64,000 bases of DNA, from positions 930,001-994,000 of the forward strand of contig NZ_AP026738.1 of NCBI RefSeq assembly GCF_002157685.2. The letters are read 5' to 3'. The first letter of the stretch is position 1; each line of letters begins with the position of its first letter. Under the pieces are notes generated by a model. The model did no database searches. It was given only the letters and a program-made list of their open reading frames with translations, and was not told the DNA's origin. The position numbers and the translations under genes were made by a program. This DNA comes from Comamonas thiooxydans (GTDB lineage Bacteria; Pseudomonadota; Gammaproteobacteria; Burkholderiales; Burkholderiaceae_C). Positions 46,283 through 55,496 of the stretch are shown here, one piece after another.

Positions 46283-47947
46283 CTAGCGCTGGTTCTCCAG
46301 TGCGGTGGATTTGAGCCGGCTGGGTGCCAGGGCTCCGGCCTGCTCGAGAATCGGGTAGGCCACCGAGCACAGCAGCGAGTTGATGCGCTTGAGGTCGCTG
46401 ATCATGTCGATATGCAGGGAGCTGGTCTCTATGCTCGATACCGTGTGCTGTGACAGGCGCTCCAGATGGGTGGCCGAGTAGGCCAGTTCCAGATCGCGAA
46501 AGCGCGCTTTTTCCTCGAGCAGCTTTTGTGCTTCGCGCACATTGCCGTTGAGGAAGACGCTCATGGCCAGGCGCAGATTGTCCAGCAGATGCTGGGTCAG
46601 CTCGTGAATCTCCTGCTTGCCGGCGGCCGAGAACTGGCGGCCCTTCTTGATCTTCTTGTCTTCCAGATCCAGCAGCACGCGCTCGATGATGTCGCCGATC
46701 TGCTCCATATTGATGGTGAAGCTGATGATTTCCGTCCAGCGCTGACCTTCGCGCTCGTCGAGTTCGGCGCGCGAGATCTTGGTCATGTAGTACTTGATGG
46801 CCGAGTACAGATCGTCCACCGTGGCTTCCAGGTGGCGCACTTCCTCGGACAGCTTGGCATCGTCGGTCTCGGCGACTTTCTGCAGGCCGATCAGCATGGA
46901 CTCCACCACGTCGGCCTGGTGCAGTGACTCGCGCACGGCGCAGGTGATGGCCAGCGAAGGGGTGGACAGGGCCGAGGGGTCCAGGTGGCGGGGGCGCAGC
47001 AGCTTGGCCGCACTTTCTTCCTCGGGCTTGGGCAGCATGGCGGTCACCCAGCGGGCCACGAGCTGAGTCAGGCCGATGAAGCACAGGCTGTTGAAGACAT
47101 TGAACGCCAGATGAAACATCACCACGTTCTGGCCGGCGTTGGGTAGATAGGGCTGGGCGTACTGCGACCACAGCCCGATGAAGGGCGCGACGATGGCCAC
47201 GCCCATGATCTTGAACAGCAGATTGCCTACGGTGACCTGGCGCTCCTCCACCGCCGATTTGGCGGTGGTGAGCGCCGCGACCAGGCCGCTGCCCAGATTG
47301 GCGCCCAGGGTGAGGCCCAGTGCCACATCCAGCGGAATGGCGCCGGAGCTGGCCATGGCCGCAATCAGCAGCACCACGGCCAGGCTGGAGTAGGCCAGCA
47401 CGGCCAGTACCGCGCCCAGCAGCAATTCCATGAACAGATCGCTGCTGACCGAGGCCAGCAGGGTGCGCACGGCAGGGGCCTGCAGCAGGGGCTCGGTGGC
47501 TTCCACCACCAGGCGCAGGGCCAGCAGCATCAGGCCCAGGCCGATGAGCACGCGGCCGATACGACCGGGCTTGGAATCCTTGCGCGAGATATAGAGCACC
47601 ACGCCGACAAAGATGAACAGCGGCGACAGCCAGGAAAGATCAGTGGAGAACAGCACAGCCATCAGAGCCGTGCCGACATCGGCACCGCGCATCACGGCAA
47701 GGGCCGAGGGCAAGGTGATCAGACCCTGGCCTACAAAGGACGAGGTCATCAGCGAGGTGGCCGTACTTGATTGCACCAGGGCCGTGACGCCCATGCCAGA
47801 TAGCGCAGCCGAGAAACGGTTGCTCATGCTGCGGGCGAGAATATTGCGCAGGTTTGCGCCGAAGACCTGCAGAACGCCGGTGCGAACCATCTGAGAGCCC
47901 CAGATCAAGAGGGCAATGGCTGCTAAAAGATTCAATAAATGCTTCAT
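46283..47947 (-). CDS. Na/Pi cotransporter family protein with PhoU-like domain
   Basis: 554 residues. The membrane half has the two inverted family repeats with the QSS motif (TALVQSSTATSLMTSSFVGQ at about 55 and a second GLTLGANLGSGLVAAL near 220). The C-terminal 200 residues form two PhoU-like helical bundles (HQADVVESMLIGLQKVAE, FTINMEQIGDIIERVLLD). Imports phosphate with sodium or helps control phosphate uptake. Start chosen at MKHLLNLLAAIALLIWG; the frame is open 34 codons further without family character. Confidence 0.92.
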   Translation of the reverse strand: MKHLLNLLAAIALLIWGSQMVRTGVLQVFGANLRNILARSMSNRFSAALSGMGVTALVQSSTATSLMTSSFVGQGLITLPSALAVMRGADVGTALMAVLFSTDLSWLSPLFIFVGVVLYISRKDSKPGRIGRVLIGLGLMLLALRLVVEATEPLLQAPAVRTLLASVSSDLFMELLLGAVLAVLAYSSLAVVLLIAAMASSGAIPLDVALGLTLGANLGSGLVAALTTAKSAVEERQVTVGNLLFKIMGVAIVAPFIGLWSQYAQPYLPNAGQNVVMFHLAFNVFNSLCFIGLTQLVARWVTAMLPKPEEESAAKLLRPRHLDPSALSTPSLAITCAVRESLHQADVVESMLIGLQKVAETDDAKLSEEVRHLEATVDDLYSAIKYYMTKISRAELDEREGQRWTEIISFTINMEQIGDIIERVLLDLEDKKIKKGRQFSAAGKQEIHELTQHLLDNLRLAMSVFLNGNVREAQKLLEEKARFRDLELAYSATHLERLSQHTVSSIETSSLHIDMISDLKRINSLLCSVAYPILEQAGALAPSRLKSTALENQR

Positions 47948-48159
47948 GTTCTGCCCGCGAAGGAGCGACCTAATATACCCCTGAGTGAGACTGGTCTGCC
48001 CGGATGGCTCACTCTTCACGCACAAATAAGTGCGGAATAAGGAACACAATAGAACAAAAACGAATTGCTTGAAACATCGTTTCTACGGATGGGATTTCAG
48101 AGGTGACCGAGTTTTCCGTATATCGGTATTGCGTTCGATGCTATTAAAAAGGTGGGTTC

Positions 48160-48502
48160 ATGATTCCGGTCATGCCCGGTGCTGTTGCGGTGGGCTTTCT
48201 TTTGATGCTGCTGGCAGCCCTGGCAACTATGGCAACTATGGCAACTATGGCAACTATGGCAACTATGGCATTTGCGGCGCGGCCAGCCCGGGCTGCCGCT
48301 GCGCATCTGGCAATGGGTGGTGGCGGTATCGCTGCCCATCTCCACGCTGCTGGGGTCGGCACAGATTGCATGGATCGACCAGCGGCAGGCGCAGCAGATG
48401 GTCAAGCAAGAACTGCCGACGCACATCACGCTGCTTCAGTCCGTGGTCCGGGGTGACATCGCCTTGTATGCGGGCAGCCATATTCGGCGCGATATGCACT
48501 GA
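48160..48502 (+). pseudogene. Small membrane-protein gene with internal 9-bp tandem repeat and an apparent one-base insertion
   Basis: An ATG with good ribosome site (AAGGTGGG) opens a frame MIPVMPGAVAVGFLLMLLAAL that runs through ATM repeats and AFAARPA. A second frame, shifted by +1, continues with LPLRIWQWVVAVSLPISTLL, then GSAQIAWIDQRQAQQM and onwards, stopping at 48502. Skipping one base at about 48284-48290 joins them into a plausible 113-residue protein with two membrane helices, and the total length is exactly one base over a multiple of three. The gene may be broken, frameshifted on purpose, or misread. I recognise no family. Confidence 0.45.
48222..48270 (+). repeat. Tandem repeat (GGCAACTAT) x 5.4
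   Basis: Five perfect 9-base units plus GGCA, preceded by a degenerate unit GGCAGCCCT at 48213. In the likely gene frame each unit encodes Ala-Thr-Met, so copy-number changes would not alter the frame. Confidence 0.95.
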
Positions 48503-48560
48503 AGGTGCTGCTGAGTCTGTCTACGAGTCGGCCGAATCCGACCGGAGCGGGGCGCAATAA

Positions 48561-48599
48561 GCAAGGCCCGCTGTCTGCTGGAGAGGCAGCGGGCCTTGC
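48561..48599 (-). terminator. Hairpin, possible terminator of lspA
   Basis: Thirteen-base stem GCAAGGCCCGCTG/CAGCGGGCCTTGC with a 13-base loop. On the minus strand it is followed only by TTATT, so termination may be weak. Confidence 0.5.
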
Positions 48600-48619
48600 C
48601 GATGGAAAGCGGCTGGCGC

Positions 48620-49135
48620 TTACAAGCTCTGGTTCTTGGCGCGTTTTGCGCGCAGGAGTTCATCCAGGATCAGCAGTATGGCGCCCAGCGTGATGCCCAT
48701 ATCGGCGACGTTGAAGGCCGGGAAATGGCTGCTGCCCCAGTAGAAGTCCAGGAAATCCACCACATAGCCGTGCTGCAGGCGGTCCACCACATTGCCGATG
48801 GCGCCGCCCAGGATGCTGGACAGCGACAGGCAGAACATCTTCTCGCCGGGATGCTTGCGCAACTGCCAGACGATGAGCACGGTGGCAATCACGCCTATGG
48901 CCACGAACAGCCAGCGCTGCCAGCCGCTGCCGCCCGCGAGGAAGGAGAAGGCAGCACCCGTGTTGTGCGCGCGCACGATGTTGAAGAAGCCGGTGATGGG
49001 CGTCCAGTCCCCATACTGGTAGTGGCTCAGAATCATCTGCTTGGTGATCTGATCCACGCCGATGATGACAAGCGCCCACAGCAGCCAGGGCCAGATGCGG
49101 CCAAGGCCTGCGGAGGATGTCTGGGTGTTGCTCAT
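48620..49135 (-). CDS. lspA: Lipoprotein signal peptidase (signal peptidase II)
   Basis: 171-residue inner-membrane aspartyl protease that cleaves prolipoprotein signal peptides. Four membrane helices are visible. The catalytic aspartates lie in [19 protein letters not shown] and [12 protein letters not shown]-terminal conserved Asp is in [13 protein letters not shown]. It follows ileS as in the common ribF-ileS-lspA operon, here with a 117-base gap that contains a palindromic repeat. Confidence 0.95.
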   Translation of the reverse strand: MSNTQTSSAGLGRIWPWLLWALVIIGVDQITKQMILSHYQYGDWTPITGFFNIVRAHNTGAAFSFLAGGSGWQRWLFVAIGVIATVLIVWQLRKHPGEKMFCLSLSSILGGAIGNVVDRLQHGYVVDFLDFYWGSSHFPAFNVADMGITLGAILLILDELLRAKRAKNQSL

Positions 49136-49152
49136 GGCAGCTCTTTGCTAGG

Positions 49153-49246
49153 TTTTTTTAATAGCGGTTAGCGCTTGATTCAAAAGAATTTCAGCAAGAT
49201 TCAATGCTGAAAATGGCTGCCAGCAGGCGCTGGCAGCTCACTTTTT
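49153..49246. repeat. Palindromic intergenic repeat between ileS and lspA
   Basis: Outer imperfect arms (T-run, AATAGCGGTTAGCGC on the left; GCGCTGGCAGCTCACTTTTT on the right) enclose a perfect inner hairpin TTTCAGCA/TGCTGAAA (49189-49196 and 49205-49212). It resembles the element at 13644-13723. Confidence 0.55.
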
Positions 49247-49252
49247 AATGGA

Positions 49253-52108
49253 TCAAGCCTTGGTGCGAACTTCGCCCGTGCCGTGCAGATTGCTGTCGCA
49301 GCGGCCGCAGATCGAGGGATGCTCGGGGTTCACGCCCACGTCTTCGCGGTAGTGCCAGCAGCGCTCGCACTTGGCGTGCTCGCTGGCCTTCACGGTGGTG
49401 GTCAGGGCATCGCCAGCCACGGCAGTCGCTGCCGAGGTGATGAAGACGAACTTCAGATCGTCCTTGAGGCTTTGCAGCAGGGCCAGGTCTTCGGGCTCGG
49501 CCGTGAGCGTGACTTCGGCCTGCAGGGACGAGCCCACGGCGCCGGTGGTGCGCACCACTTCGATGTCCTTGTTGACCTGGTTGCGGATCTCGCACAGGCG
49601 TGTCCACTTGGCCAGCAGGCCTTCGTCGCCGGTGGGCAGCTCGGTGAACTTTTCCAGGAAGATGGATTCGCTGTGGCCCACGATCTTCCAGGCTTCCTCG
49701 GCCGTGAAGGACAGGAAGGGCGACATCCAGCGCAGCAGCGCCTGGGTGATCTGGTAGAGCGCGGTCTGGGCCGAGCGGCGTGCCAGGCTCTTGGAGGCGC
49801 TGGTGTAGAGGCGGTCCTTGAGCACGTCCAGATAGAAGCCGCCCAGGTCTTCGGAGCAGAACAGCTGGATCTTGGCGACCACGGGGTGGAACTCGTAGAC
49901 CTTGTAGTGGGCCAGGATTTCCTGCTGCAGCTGGGCCGAGCGGGCCAGCGCGAACTGGTCGATCTCCAGCATCTCGCCGTAGGCCACGGCGTCCTTGCTC
50001 GCATCGAAGTCGCTGGTGTTGGCCAGCAGGAAGCGCAGCGTGTTGCGGATGCGGCGATAGGCGTCCACCACGCGGGCCAGGATCTTGTCGTCGATGCCCA
50101 GGTCGCCCGAGTAGTCGGTCGAGGCCACCCACAGACGAATGATTTCCGCGCCCATCTTGCTGGACACGTCCTGCGGGGCCACGGTGTTGCCCAGCGACTT
50201 GGACATCTTCTTGCCCTGGCCGTCCACGGTGAAGCCATGGGTCAGCAGGCCGCGGTAGGGCGCGCGGCCGAAGATGGCCGACGCCAGCAGCAGCGAGCTG
50301 TGGAACCAGCCGCGGTGCTGGTCGTGGCCTTCCAGGTACAGATCGGCCTCGGGGCCCTTGTCGTGGTGGTGCTCTGGGTGGGTGCCGCGCAGCACATGCC
50401 AGAAGGTGGAGCCGGAGTCGAACCAGACTTCCAGAATATCGGTGCTCTTGGTGTAGCTCTTGGCCTCTTCGGCGCCCAGGATCTCTTCGGTGCTCACGCG
50501 GCTCCAGGCCTCGATGCCGCCCTGCTCGATCATGGCGGCCGCCTGGTCGATGATCTCCATGGTGCGCGGGTGCAGTGCGCCCGTGTCCACATGCAGGAAG
50601 AAGGGGATGGGCACGCCCCAGCTGCGCTGGCGCGAGATGCACCAGTCGGGACGGCCGGCGATCATGGCGCGCAGGCGATCCTGACCGTTTTGCGGGTAGA
50701 AGTTGGTCTGCTCGATGGCATCCAGCGCGATCTGGCGCAGGGTCTTCTCGGGCTTTTGCGCGGGATCGGTGAACACGCCTTCGCCTTCGTCCATGCGGAT
50801 GAACCACTGGGCGGCAGCGCGGTAGATGACGGGCGTCTTGTGGCGCCAGCAGTGCGGATAGCTGTGGCTGATGGTGGTGGTGTCCATCAGGCGGCCCGCG
50901 ACCTTCAGGGCGTCGAGGATGACGGGCACGGCCTTCCAGATATGCTGGCCGCCGAACATGGGCAGATCGGCCGCGTACACGCCGTTGCCCTGCACGGGGT
51001 TCAGGATCTGCTTGTAGTCCATGCCGTTGGACATGCAGCTGTTGAAGTCGTCCACGCCATAGGCAGGGGCCGAGTGCACGATACCGGTACCGTCGTCGGC
51101 GGTGGCGTATTCGGCCAGGTACACGGGCGAGATGCGGTCAAAGCCCTTGTCCACATGGGCCAGCGGGTGCTTGAAGGGCATGTGGTCGAGCTTTTCGCCC
51201 TTGGCGGTGGCGACCACGCGGCCTTCCAGCTTCCAGCGGGTCAGGCACTTCTCGACCAGGGCGGAGGCCACGATCAGCAGACCGCGCTCGGTGTCCACCA
51301 GGCTGTATTCCAGGTCGGGGTTGACGTTCAGCGCCTGGTTGGCGGGGATGGTCCAGGCCGTGGTCGTCCAGATGACGATGAAGGCTTCCTTGTCGAGCTT
51401 GTCCAGGCCGAATGCTGCGGCCAGTCTGGCCGGCTCGGCAGCAGGGAACATCACGTCCAGGGTCTGGCTTTGCTTGTCGGCGTATTCGATCTCGAACTCG
51501 GCCAGCGAGGAGGCGCAGTCAAAGCACCAGTACACGGGCTTGAGGCCGCGGTAGACAAAACCACGCTCCATCACCTTCTTCAAGGCGCGCAGCTCGGCGG
51601 CCTCGTTGGCGTAGTTCATGGTCTTGTAGGGGTGGTCCCAGTCGCCGAGCACGCCCAGGCGCTTGAAGTCCACCATCTGCTGCTCGATCTGTTCGGCGGC
51701 AAAGGCGCGGCTCTTGGCCTGCATCTCGTCGCGTGGCAGATTGCGGCCATGCAGCTTTTCGATGGCGTTCTCGATGGGCAGACCATGGCAGTCCCAGCCC
51801 GGTGCGTAGAGCGCGTCGAAGCCTTCGAGCTGGCGGCTCTTGACGATCATGTCCTTGAGGATCTTGTTCACCGCATGGCCGATGTGCAGCTTGCCGTTGG
51901 CGTAAGGAGGGCCGTCGTGCAGGATGAACTTGGGCGCGCCGCTGCGGGCGTCGCGCAACTTCTTGTAGATGCCGTTGTCATCCCATTCCTTGGCCCAGGC
52001 GGGTTCGCGCTTGGGCAGGTCGCCGCGCATGGGGAAAGGGGTGTCGGGCATGTTCAGCGTGGCGCGGTAGGCGGACGCTTCGGGCTTGTTGGACTTCGAA
52101 TCAGACAT
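49253..52108 (-). CDS. ileS: Isoleucyl-tRNA synthetase
   Basis: 951-residue class I synthetase. HIGH motif in [20 protein letters not shown] in [10 protein letters not shown], an editing domain between them ([14 protein letters not shown]), and a C-terminal zinc site with four cysteines ([10 protein letters not shown] and CGRCD). Start at [12 protein letters not shown]. Middle gene of ribF-ileS-lspA. The zinc tail and sequence are of the usual bacterial, mupirocin-sensitive-type class. Confidence 0.97.
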   Translation of the reverse strand: MSDSKSNKPEASAYRATLNMPDTPFPMRGDLPKREPAWAKEWDDNGIYKKLRDARSGAPKFILHDGPPYANGKLHIGHAVNKILKDMIVKSRQLEGFDALYAPGWDCHGLPIENAIEKLHGRNLPRDEMQAKSRAFAAEQIEQQMVDFKRLGVLGDWDHPYKTMNYANEAAELRALKKVMERGFVYRGLKPVYWCFDCASSLAEFEIEYADKQSQTLDVMFPAAEPARLAAAFGLDKLDKEAFIVIWTTTAWTIPANQALNVNPDLEYSLVDTERGLLIVASALVEKCLTRWKLEGRVVATAKGEKLDHMPFKHPLAHVDKGFDRISPVYLAEYATADDGTGIVHSAPAYGVDDFNSCMSNGMDYKQILNPVQGNGVYAADLPMFGGQHIWKAVPVILDALKVAGRLMDTTTISHSYPHCWRHKTPVIYRAAAQWFIRMDEGEGVFTDPAQKPEKTLRQIALDAIEQTNFYPQNGQDRLRAMIAGRPDWCISRQRSWGVPIPFFLHVDTGALHPRTMEIIDQAAAMIEQGGIEAWSRVSTEEILGAEEAKSYTKSTDILEVWFDSGSTFWHVLRGTHPEHHHDKGPEADLYLEGHDQHRGWFHSSLLLASAIFGRAPYRGLLTHGFTVDGQGKKMSKSLGNTVAPQDVSSKMGAEIIRLWVASTDYSGDLGIDDKILARVVDAYRRIRNTLRFLLANTSDFDASKDAVAYGEMLEIDQFALARSAQLQQEILAHYKVYEFHPVVAKIQLFCSEDLGGFYLDVLKDRLYTSASKSLARRSAQTALYQITQALLRWMSPFLSFTAEEAWKIVGHSESIFLEKFTELPTGDEGLLAKWTRLCEIRNQVNKDIEVVRTTGAVGSSLQAEVTLTAEPEDLALLQSLKDDLKFVFITSAATAVAGDALTTTVKASEHAKCERCWHYREDVGVNPEHPSICGRCDSNLHGTGEVRTKA

Positions 52109-52213
52109 GGGAAACCTTGAAAGCAATGCGAGGCCCGGGCAGTTCTGCCTGGGCGTGAATGGTGAGGTGAGCGCCAGTGCGCTGCTGCGACTGGGACGTG
52201 CGAGCAGCGAGCT

Positions 52214-53275
52214 TCAAATTCGGTCGCGCGTGGTCTGGCGACGAGTCTCTGTGTGCGACGAGGTGTGAGACGGTATGTGGGCCGAGGCGAAAAACGCGCG
52301 CGCGTCATCGCAGTCCTTGGCGATGCCGACCGTCAGGGCATCGAGACTGTCATACTTCAGCTCGTCGTGCAGTTTGTGCAGAAGTTCCACGCGGATGATT
52401 TTACCGTAGGCACCTTCTCCACCCAGTTGGGCGGGCCAATCGAAACAGTGGGTCTCCAGCAGCACCCGGCCGCCGTTGATGTCATTGGGGTCCAGCGAGG
52501 GGCGCACGCCCAGGTTGGCCACGCCCTGCAGCGGTTGGTCCGTCAGCCCATGCACCAGCACGGCAAAAATGCCGCTGGCGGCCGGTTTCCAGTGGTCGAA
52601 ACGCAGATTCAGCGTGCGAAAGCCGTCCTCGGCTCCGCTCATTGATTCGGCCAGCTTGCGGCCCAGCTTGCGCCCATGCACCACGTGGCCCGAGATGCGG
52701 TAGGGGTGGCCCAGCAGTTTGGCGGCCTGCTGCATGTCGCCGGCAGCCAGGGCCTCGCGCACGGCCGTGCTGGAGACGCGCAGCCCATGGACCTCATAGC
52801 TGTTCATGCGCGCCACATCGAAGCCCAGGGCCTGGCCGGCGTTGTCCAGCATGGCGTAATCGCCGGCGCGCTTGGCGCCAAAGCGGAAGTCGTCGCCCAC
52901 CAGCACGTATTTGGCGCCCAGGCCCGAGATCAGCACATCCTGAATAAAGTCCTCGGGACTCTGGCTGGCCAGGGCTTGGTTGAAGGGCAGGATCACGACC
53001 TGATCGACGCCGCAGACCTCGAGCTGGCTGAGCTTGTCGCGCAGCGTGCCCACGCGGGCCGGCGCCAACTCTGGCTTGCCCAGCTTCTGCGCGAAGTAGT
53101 CGCGCGGGTGCGGCTCGAAGGTCATGGCGCAGCTGGGGATGCCGCGCTGGGCCGCCTCGGCCTTGAGCAGGCCCAGCATGGCTTGATGTCCCCGGTGTAC
53201 ACCATCAAAATTGCCAATGGTCACAGCGCAGGCCGGGGCCAGGCCGGGATGATTGATGCCGCGGAAAATCTTCAT
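52214..53275 (-). CDS. ribF: Bifunctional riboflavin kinase / FAD synthetase
   Basis: 353 residues. The N-terminal FMN adenylyltransferase domain has VTIGNFDGVHRGHQAML and ISSTAVR-type VSSTAVREAL. The C-terminal flavokinase domain has GHVVHGRKLGRKL, GVANLGVRPS and LLETHCFDW. Makes FMN and FAD. A His/Ser/Thr/Arg-rich tail of about 20 residues (SHTSSHTETRRQTTR) goes beyond the usual end. It heads the ribF-ileS-lspA operon. Confidence 0.95.
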   Translation of the reverse strand: MKIFRGINHPGLAPACAVTIGNFDGVHRGHQAMLGLLKAEAAQRGIPSCAMTFEPHPRDYFAQKLGKPELAPARVGTLRDKLSQLEVCGVDQVVILPFNQALASQSPEDFIQDVLISGLGAKYVLVGDDFRFGAKRAGDYAMLDNAGQALGFDVARMNSYEVHGLRVSSTAVREALAAGDMQQAAKLLGHPYRISGHVVHGRKLGRKLAESMSGAEDGFRTLNLRFDHWKPAASGIFAVLVHGLTDQPLQGVANLGVRPSLDPNDINGGRVLLETHCFDWPAQLGGEGAYGKIIRVELLHKLHDELKYDSLDALTVGIAKDCDDARAFFASAHIPSHTSSHTETRRQTTRDRI

Positions 53276-53457
53276 GGACTGCTTTGTTATTTATAGCAAC
53301 TGGCGCCGATGCATGCGACACAAGCCGTCAATTTGACATAGTTTCAGAGTATATTGCTTCAAATCAGGCAGCTGTGGAGGCTGCACGATTGTGCTCAAAA
53401 GCGCCAAGACGCTTGTCCGTTTTCCGTGGTCCAAGTTTGACTGTATGGAGGCTGGTT

Positions 53458-54015
53458 GTGAAAGTCTTGAAGCTGACAGCCCAGGGGCTGCCGCAGTCCT
53501 GGGTAACGCTGGAGCAGGCGGCGCTGCATTACGCAGCAGAAGATGTGCGCTGGGAAGCCGGTGTCGAAATCGCCTGCTTTCGCGGTGGCCACAATGCGGT
53601 GACCGGCAAGCAGTCAGTCATTCACATCAACTCCATCATCGGCACCAAGGGCATGCCGAACATCAACCCGCATGAGCTGCTGCCGGGTCTGACCAATGGC
53701 AAGCTCTTTGCTCGTGACCGCTGCGTCTGCGCCTATTGCGGGCGGCGCTTCCATGAGAGCGATCTCACACGCGAGCACATTGTCCCCGTGAGCACCGGCG
53801 GACAGCACAGCTGGATGAATCTGGTCACGGCCTGTCGCGCCTGCAACCACCGCAAGGGGGCCAGAACGCCGGAGCAGGCTCGCATGCCCTTGCTCTACAC
53901 CCCCTACACGCCCACGCTGTGGGAGGACTTCATCTTGAGAAACCGCCGCATTCTGGCCGACCAGATGGAGTTTCTCGTGGCCCATGTGCCGCGTGGATCA
54001 CGCTGGCGCAGCTAG
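53458..54015 (+). CDS. HNH endonuclease
   Basis: 185 residues from a GTG preceded by GGAG. The central HNH domain has a zinc pair CAYC and CRAC framing HIVPVSTGGQHSWMNLVTAC, with the catalytic His in REHIVP and the Asn in WMNL. The start VKVLKLTAQGLPQSWVTLEQAA and the tail are typical of a chromosomal HNH family widespread in beta-proteobacteria, whose role is unknown. The frame is open further upstream into the ribF promoter region without family character. Confidence 0.85.
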   Translation: MKVLKLTAQGLPQSWVTLEQAALHYAAEDVRWEAGVEIACFRGGHNAVTGKQSVIHINSIIGTKGMPNINPHELLPGLTNGKLFARDRCVCAYCGRRFHESDLTREHIVPVSTGGQHSWMNLVTACRACNHRKGARTPEQARMPLLYTPYTPTLWEDFILRNRRILADQMEFLVAHVPRGSRWRS

Positions 54016-54020
54016 GACGT

Positions 54021-54049
54021 AAAAAAGCCCCGGGCTGGCGCCGCGGGGC
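54021..54049 (-). terminator. Intrinsic terminator of the uraH-side operon
   Basis: On the minus strand GCCCCG and CGGGGC pair around a GC-rich loop and are followed by TTTTTT. It lies just after the deaminase gene and also between it and the converging HNH gene. Confidence 0.8.
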
Positions 54050-54073
54050 AGGAGCAAGAGGACAGAAACGCGT

Positions 54074-54562
54074 TCAGACGGTGGTGGAGACGGCTTTTTG
54101 CCAGGCTTCGTAGAGGTCTTCGCCCTCGTCGCGCACGCGCTGGCCGATCAGGGCCATCTCGCGCTGCTCCTCGGGCTTGGCCAGTTCCACATAGCCGCGC
54201 GCGGCCGACAGATCGTAGGGCTCGCCGTCTTCGTTGGAGTAGGCGAAATACACCTGCTTCACGCCGGCCAGCAACATGGCCGTGTAGCACATGGAGCAAG
54301 GGTAGCCGCTGGCATACATGACGGCGCCCGACAGATCGGTGCTGCCCTGGGCCTTGGCTCCTATGCGCAGGGCCTGCATCTCGGCGTGGGCCGAGGGGTC
54401 GCAGAGCTCATCGACCTGATTGACGGCGCGCGCCAGAACCTTGCCCTCACGCACCAGCACGGCGCCGAAGGGCCAGGTGGGCTGCTGGCGGCCTTTGACA
54501 TTGCCCATGGCCAGGCGTATGGATTCAAGCAGGTATTTGCCGCTGTCGTTTTCGTTGTTCAT
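54074..54562 (-). CDS. Nucleoside/guanine deaminase (CDA fold), copy 1
   Basis: 162 residues of the cytidine-deaminase-like fold. Zinc ligands and catalytic Glu are in HAEMQAL and PCSMC. The size and the C-terminal AYSNEDGEPYDLSAARG block fit the small guanine-deaminase-type nucleoside deaminases. It is the last gene after MFS carrier, Tat-exported HIUase and HIUase genes, consistent with purine breakdown. A paralogue about 75-80 percent identical by eye lies at 59761-60255. Confidence 0.87.
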   Translation of the reverse strand: MNNENDSGKYLLESIRLAMGNVKGRQQPTWPFGAVLVREGKVLARAVNQVDELCDPSAHAEMQALRIGAKAQGSTDLSGAVMYASGYPCSMCYTAMLLAGVKQVYFAYSNEDGEPYDLSAARGYVELAKPEEQREMALIGQRVRDEGEDLYEAWQKAVSTTV

Positions 54563-54587
54563 CGAGTCGTTCTCCTTGGTAAAAAAA

Positions 54588-54923
54588 TCAGCTGCCGCGG
54601 TAGGTGTTGAAGAACCACGGCGAGCACAGCATGGGCACGTGGTAGTGCTGGGCCGCGTCGAAGATGGAAAAGCGCACCAGCACTTCTTCCGACAGCGCCG
54701 TGGGTTCCTTGAAATGCTCGCCTGTGTAAAAGCGCAGCTCGAAGTCTCCGGTGCGGGCCCCGGCGGCGGGCAGCATGGGGGCGTCGGTGCGACCGTCGGC
54801 ATTGGTACGGGTGCTGTTCAGACGCTGCGCCGGGGTCTGCGCCAGGTCGTAGAGTTCCACCCGCATGCCGGCTATGGGGCGACCGGTGGTGAGGTTGAGT
54901 ACATGGGTGCTGATGCCTGCCAT
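54588..54923 (-). CDS. uraH: 5-hydroxyisourate hydrolase (cytoplasmic)
   Basis: 111-residue transthyretin-like enzyme hydrolysing 5-hydroxyisourate to OHCU, the step before UraD. Active-site residues are the His in ISTHVLNLTTGRP, Arg in NADGRTD, His in HYHVPML, and the diagnostic C-terminal tetrapeptide YRGS. No signal peptide. It is 25 bases before the deaminase gene. Confidence 0.95.
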   Translation of the reverse strand: MAGISTHVLNLTTGRPIAGMRVELYDLAQTPAQRLNSTRTNADGRTDAPMLPAAGARTGDFELRFYTGEHFKEPTALSEEVLVRFSIFDAAQHYHVPMLCSPWFFNTYRGS

Positions 54924-54966
54924 AGTGGTCTTTCGATGGGTTGCGATAGAGCGTGGATATGCCGGC

Positions 54967-55482
54967 TCAGCTGCCGCGTGAATAGGTGTAGCTCCAGGGG
55001 CCGAACTGGATGGGCAGATGGATGCGCTCTGCCGTGTTCACGATCTGGAAGCGCACCGGCACCTTGGACAGAAAGGCCGGGCGCGGCAGCTTGGCGCCCT
55101 TGGCAGCAAAGTACTCGTCTACGTGCAGCAGCATTTCGTAGCGGCCGCTGCGGTAGCTGTCATCGATCAGCAGCGGTTCGTCGGCCCGGCCGTTGGCGTT
55201 CACGACAAAGCTGCGTATCGGCACATAGGTTTCGCCGTCGAAGCGCGAAAAGTCGATGCGCAAGCCCGTGGCTGCAGAGCCATGGAAGGTGTCCACGGCA
55301 TGCATGGTCAGGCGCGGGCTGACACCATGCAGCACGATGGGACCGGCGGCCTGGGCCGGCACTGCCGGGAGGGTGTCGGCGGCCAGCGCGCCGTGTGTGC
55401 CCGTCAGGGCCGAGGCGCCGAGCACGAGGCCCGAGAGTGCGAACTGTCGGCGCGACGGGGTCGGTGTGGGTGTGGGATGCAT
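54967..55482 (-). CDS. Tat-exported hydroxyisourate-hydrolase-like protein
   Basis: 171 residues. The N-terminus has a twin-arginine signal (PSRRQFALSGLVLGASALTG) with cleavage near ALA. The mature part is a transthyretin-like domain that keeps the three catalytic residues: His in LTMHAVDTFHG, Arg in NANGRADEP, His in RIHLPIQFG. The C-terminal tetrapeptide is SRGS instead of YRGS. So a second HIUase probably works in the periplasm. It lies 15 bases after the MFS gene and 43 before uraH. Confidence 0.88.
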   Translation of the reverse strand: MHPTPTPTPSRRQFALSGLVLGASALTGTHGALAADTLPAVPAQAAGPIVLHGVSPRLTMHAVDTFHGSAATGLRIDFSRFDGETYVPIRSFVVNANGRADEPLLIDDSYRSGRYEMLLHVDEYFAAKGAKLPRPAFLSKVPVRFQIVNTAERIHLPIQFGPWSYTYSRGS

Positions 55483-55496
55483 GCGGGATGACTCCT

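Noticed and set aside
48222..48270. CRISPR-like repeats
   Set aside because: Units are only nine bases, directly adjacent and without spacers; a simple tandem repeat.
48097..48429. Cys/His-rich minus-strand frame over the tandem repeat
   Set aside because: The HSC repeats are only the reverse reading of the 9-base units; no ribosome site and no domain, while the plus strand has a good start.
49283..52120. 945-codon open frame on the plus strand
   Set aside because: Exact shadow of ileS, with Gly/His/Ala/Val-rich composition typical of antisense translation and no domain.
52214..52276. Separate small gene in the Ser/His/Arg-rich end of ribF
   Set aside because: It is in frame with ribF and continues it without a stop; best read as an extended tail.
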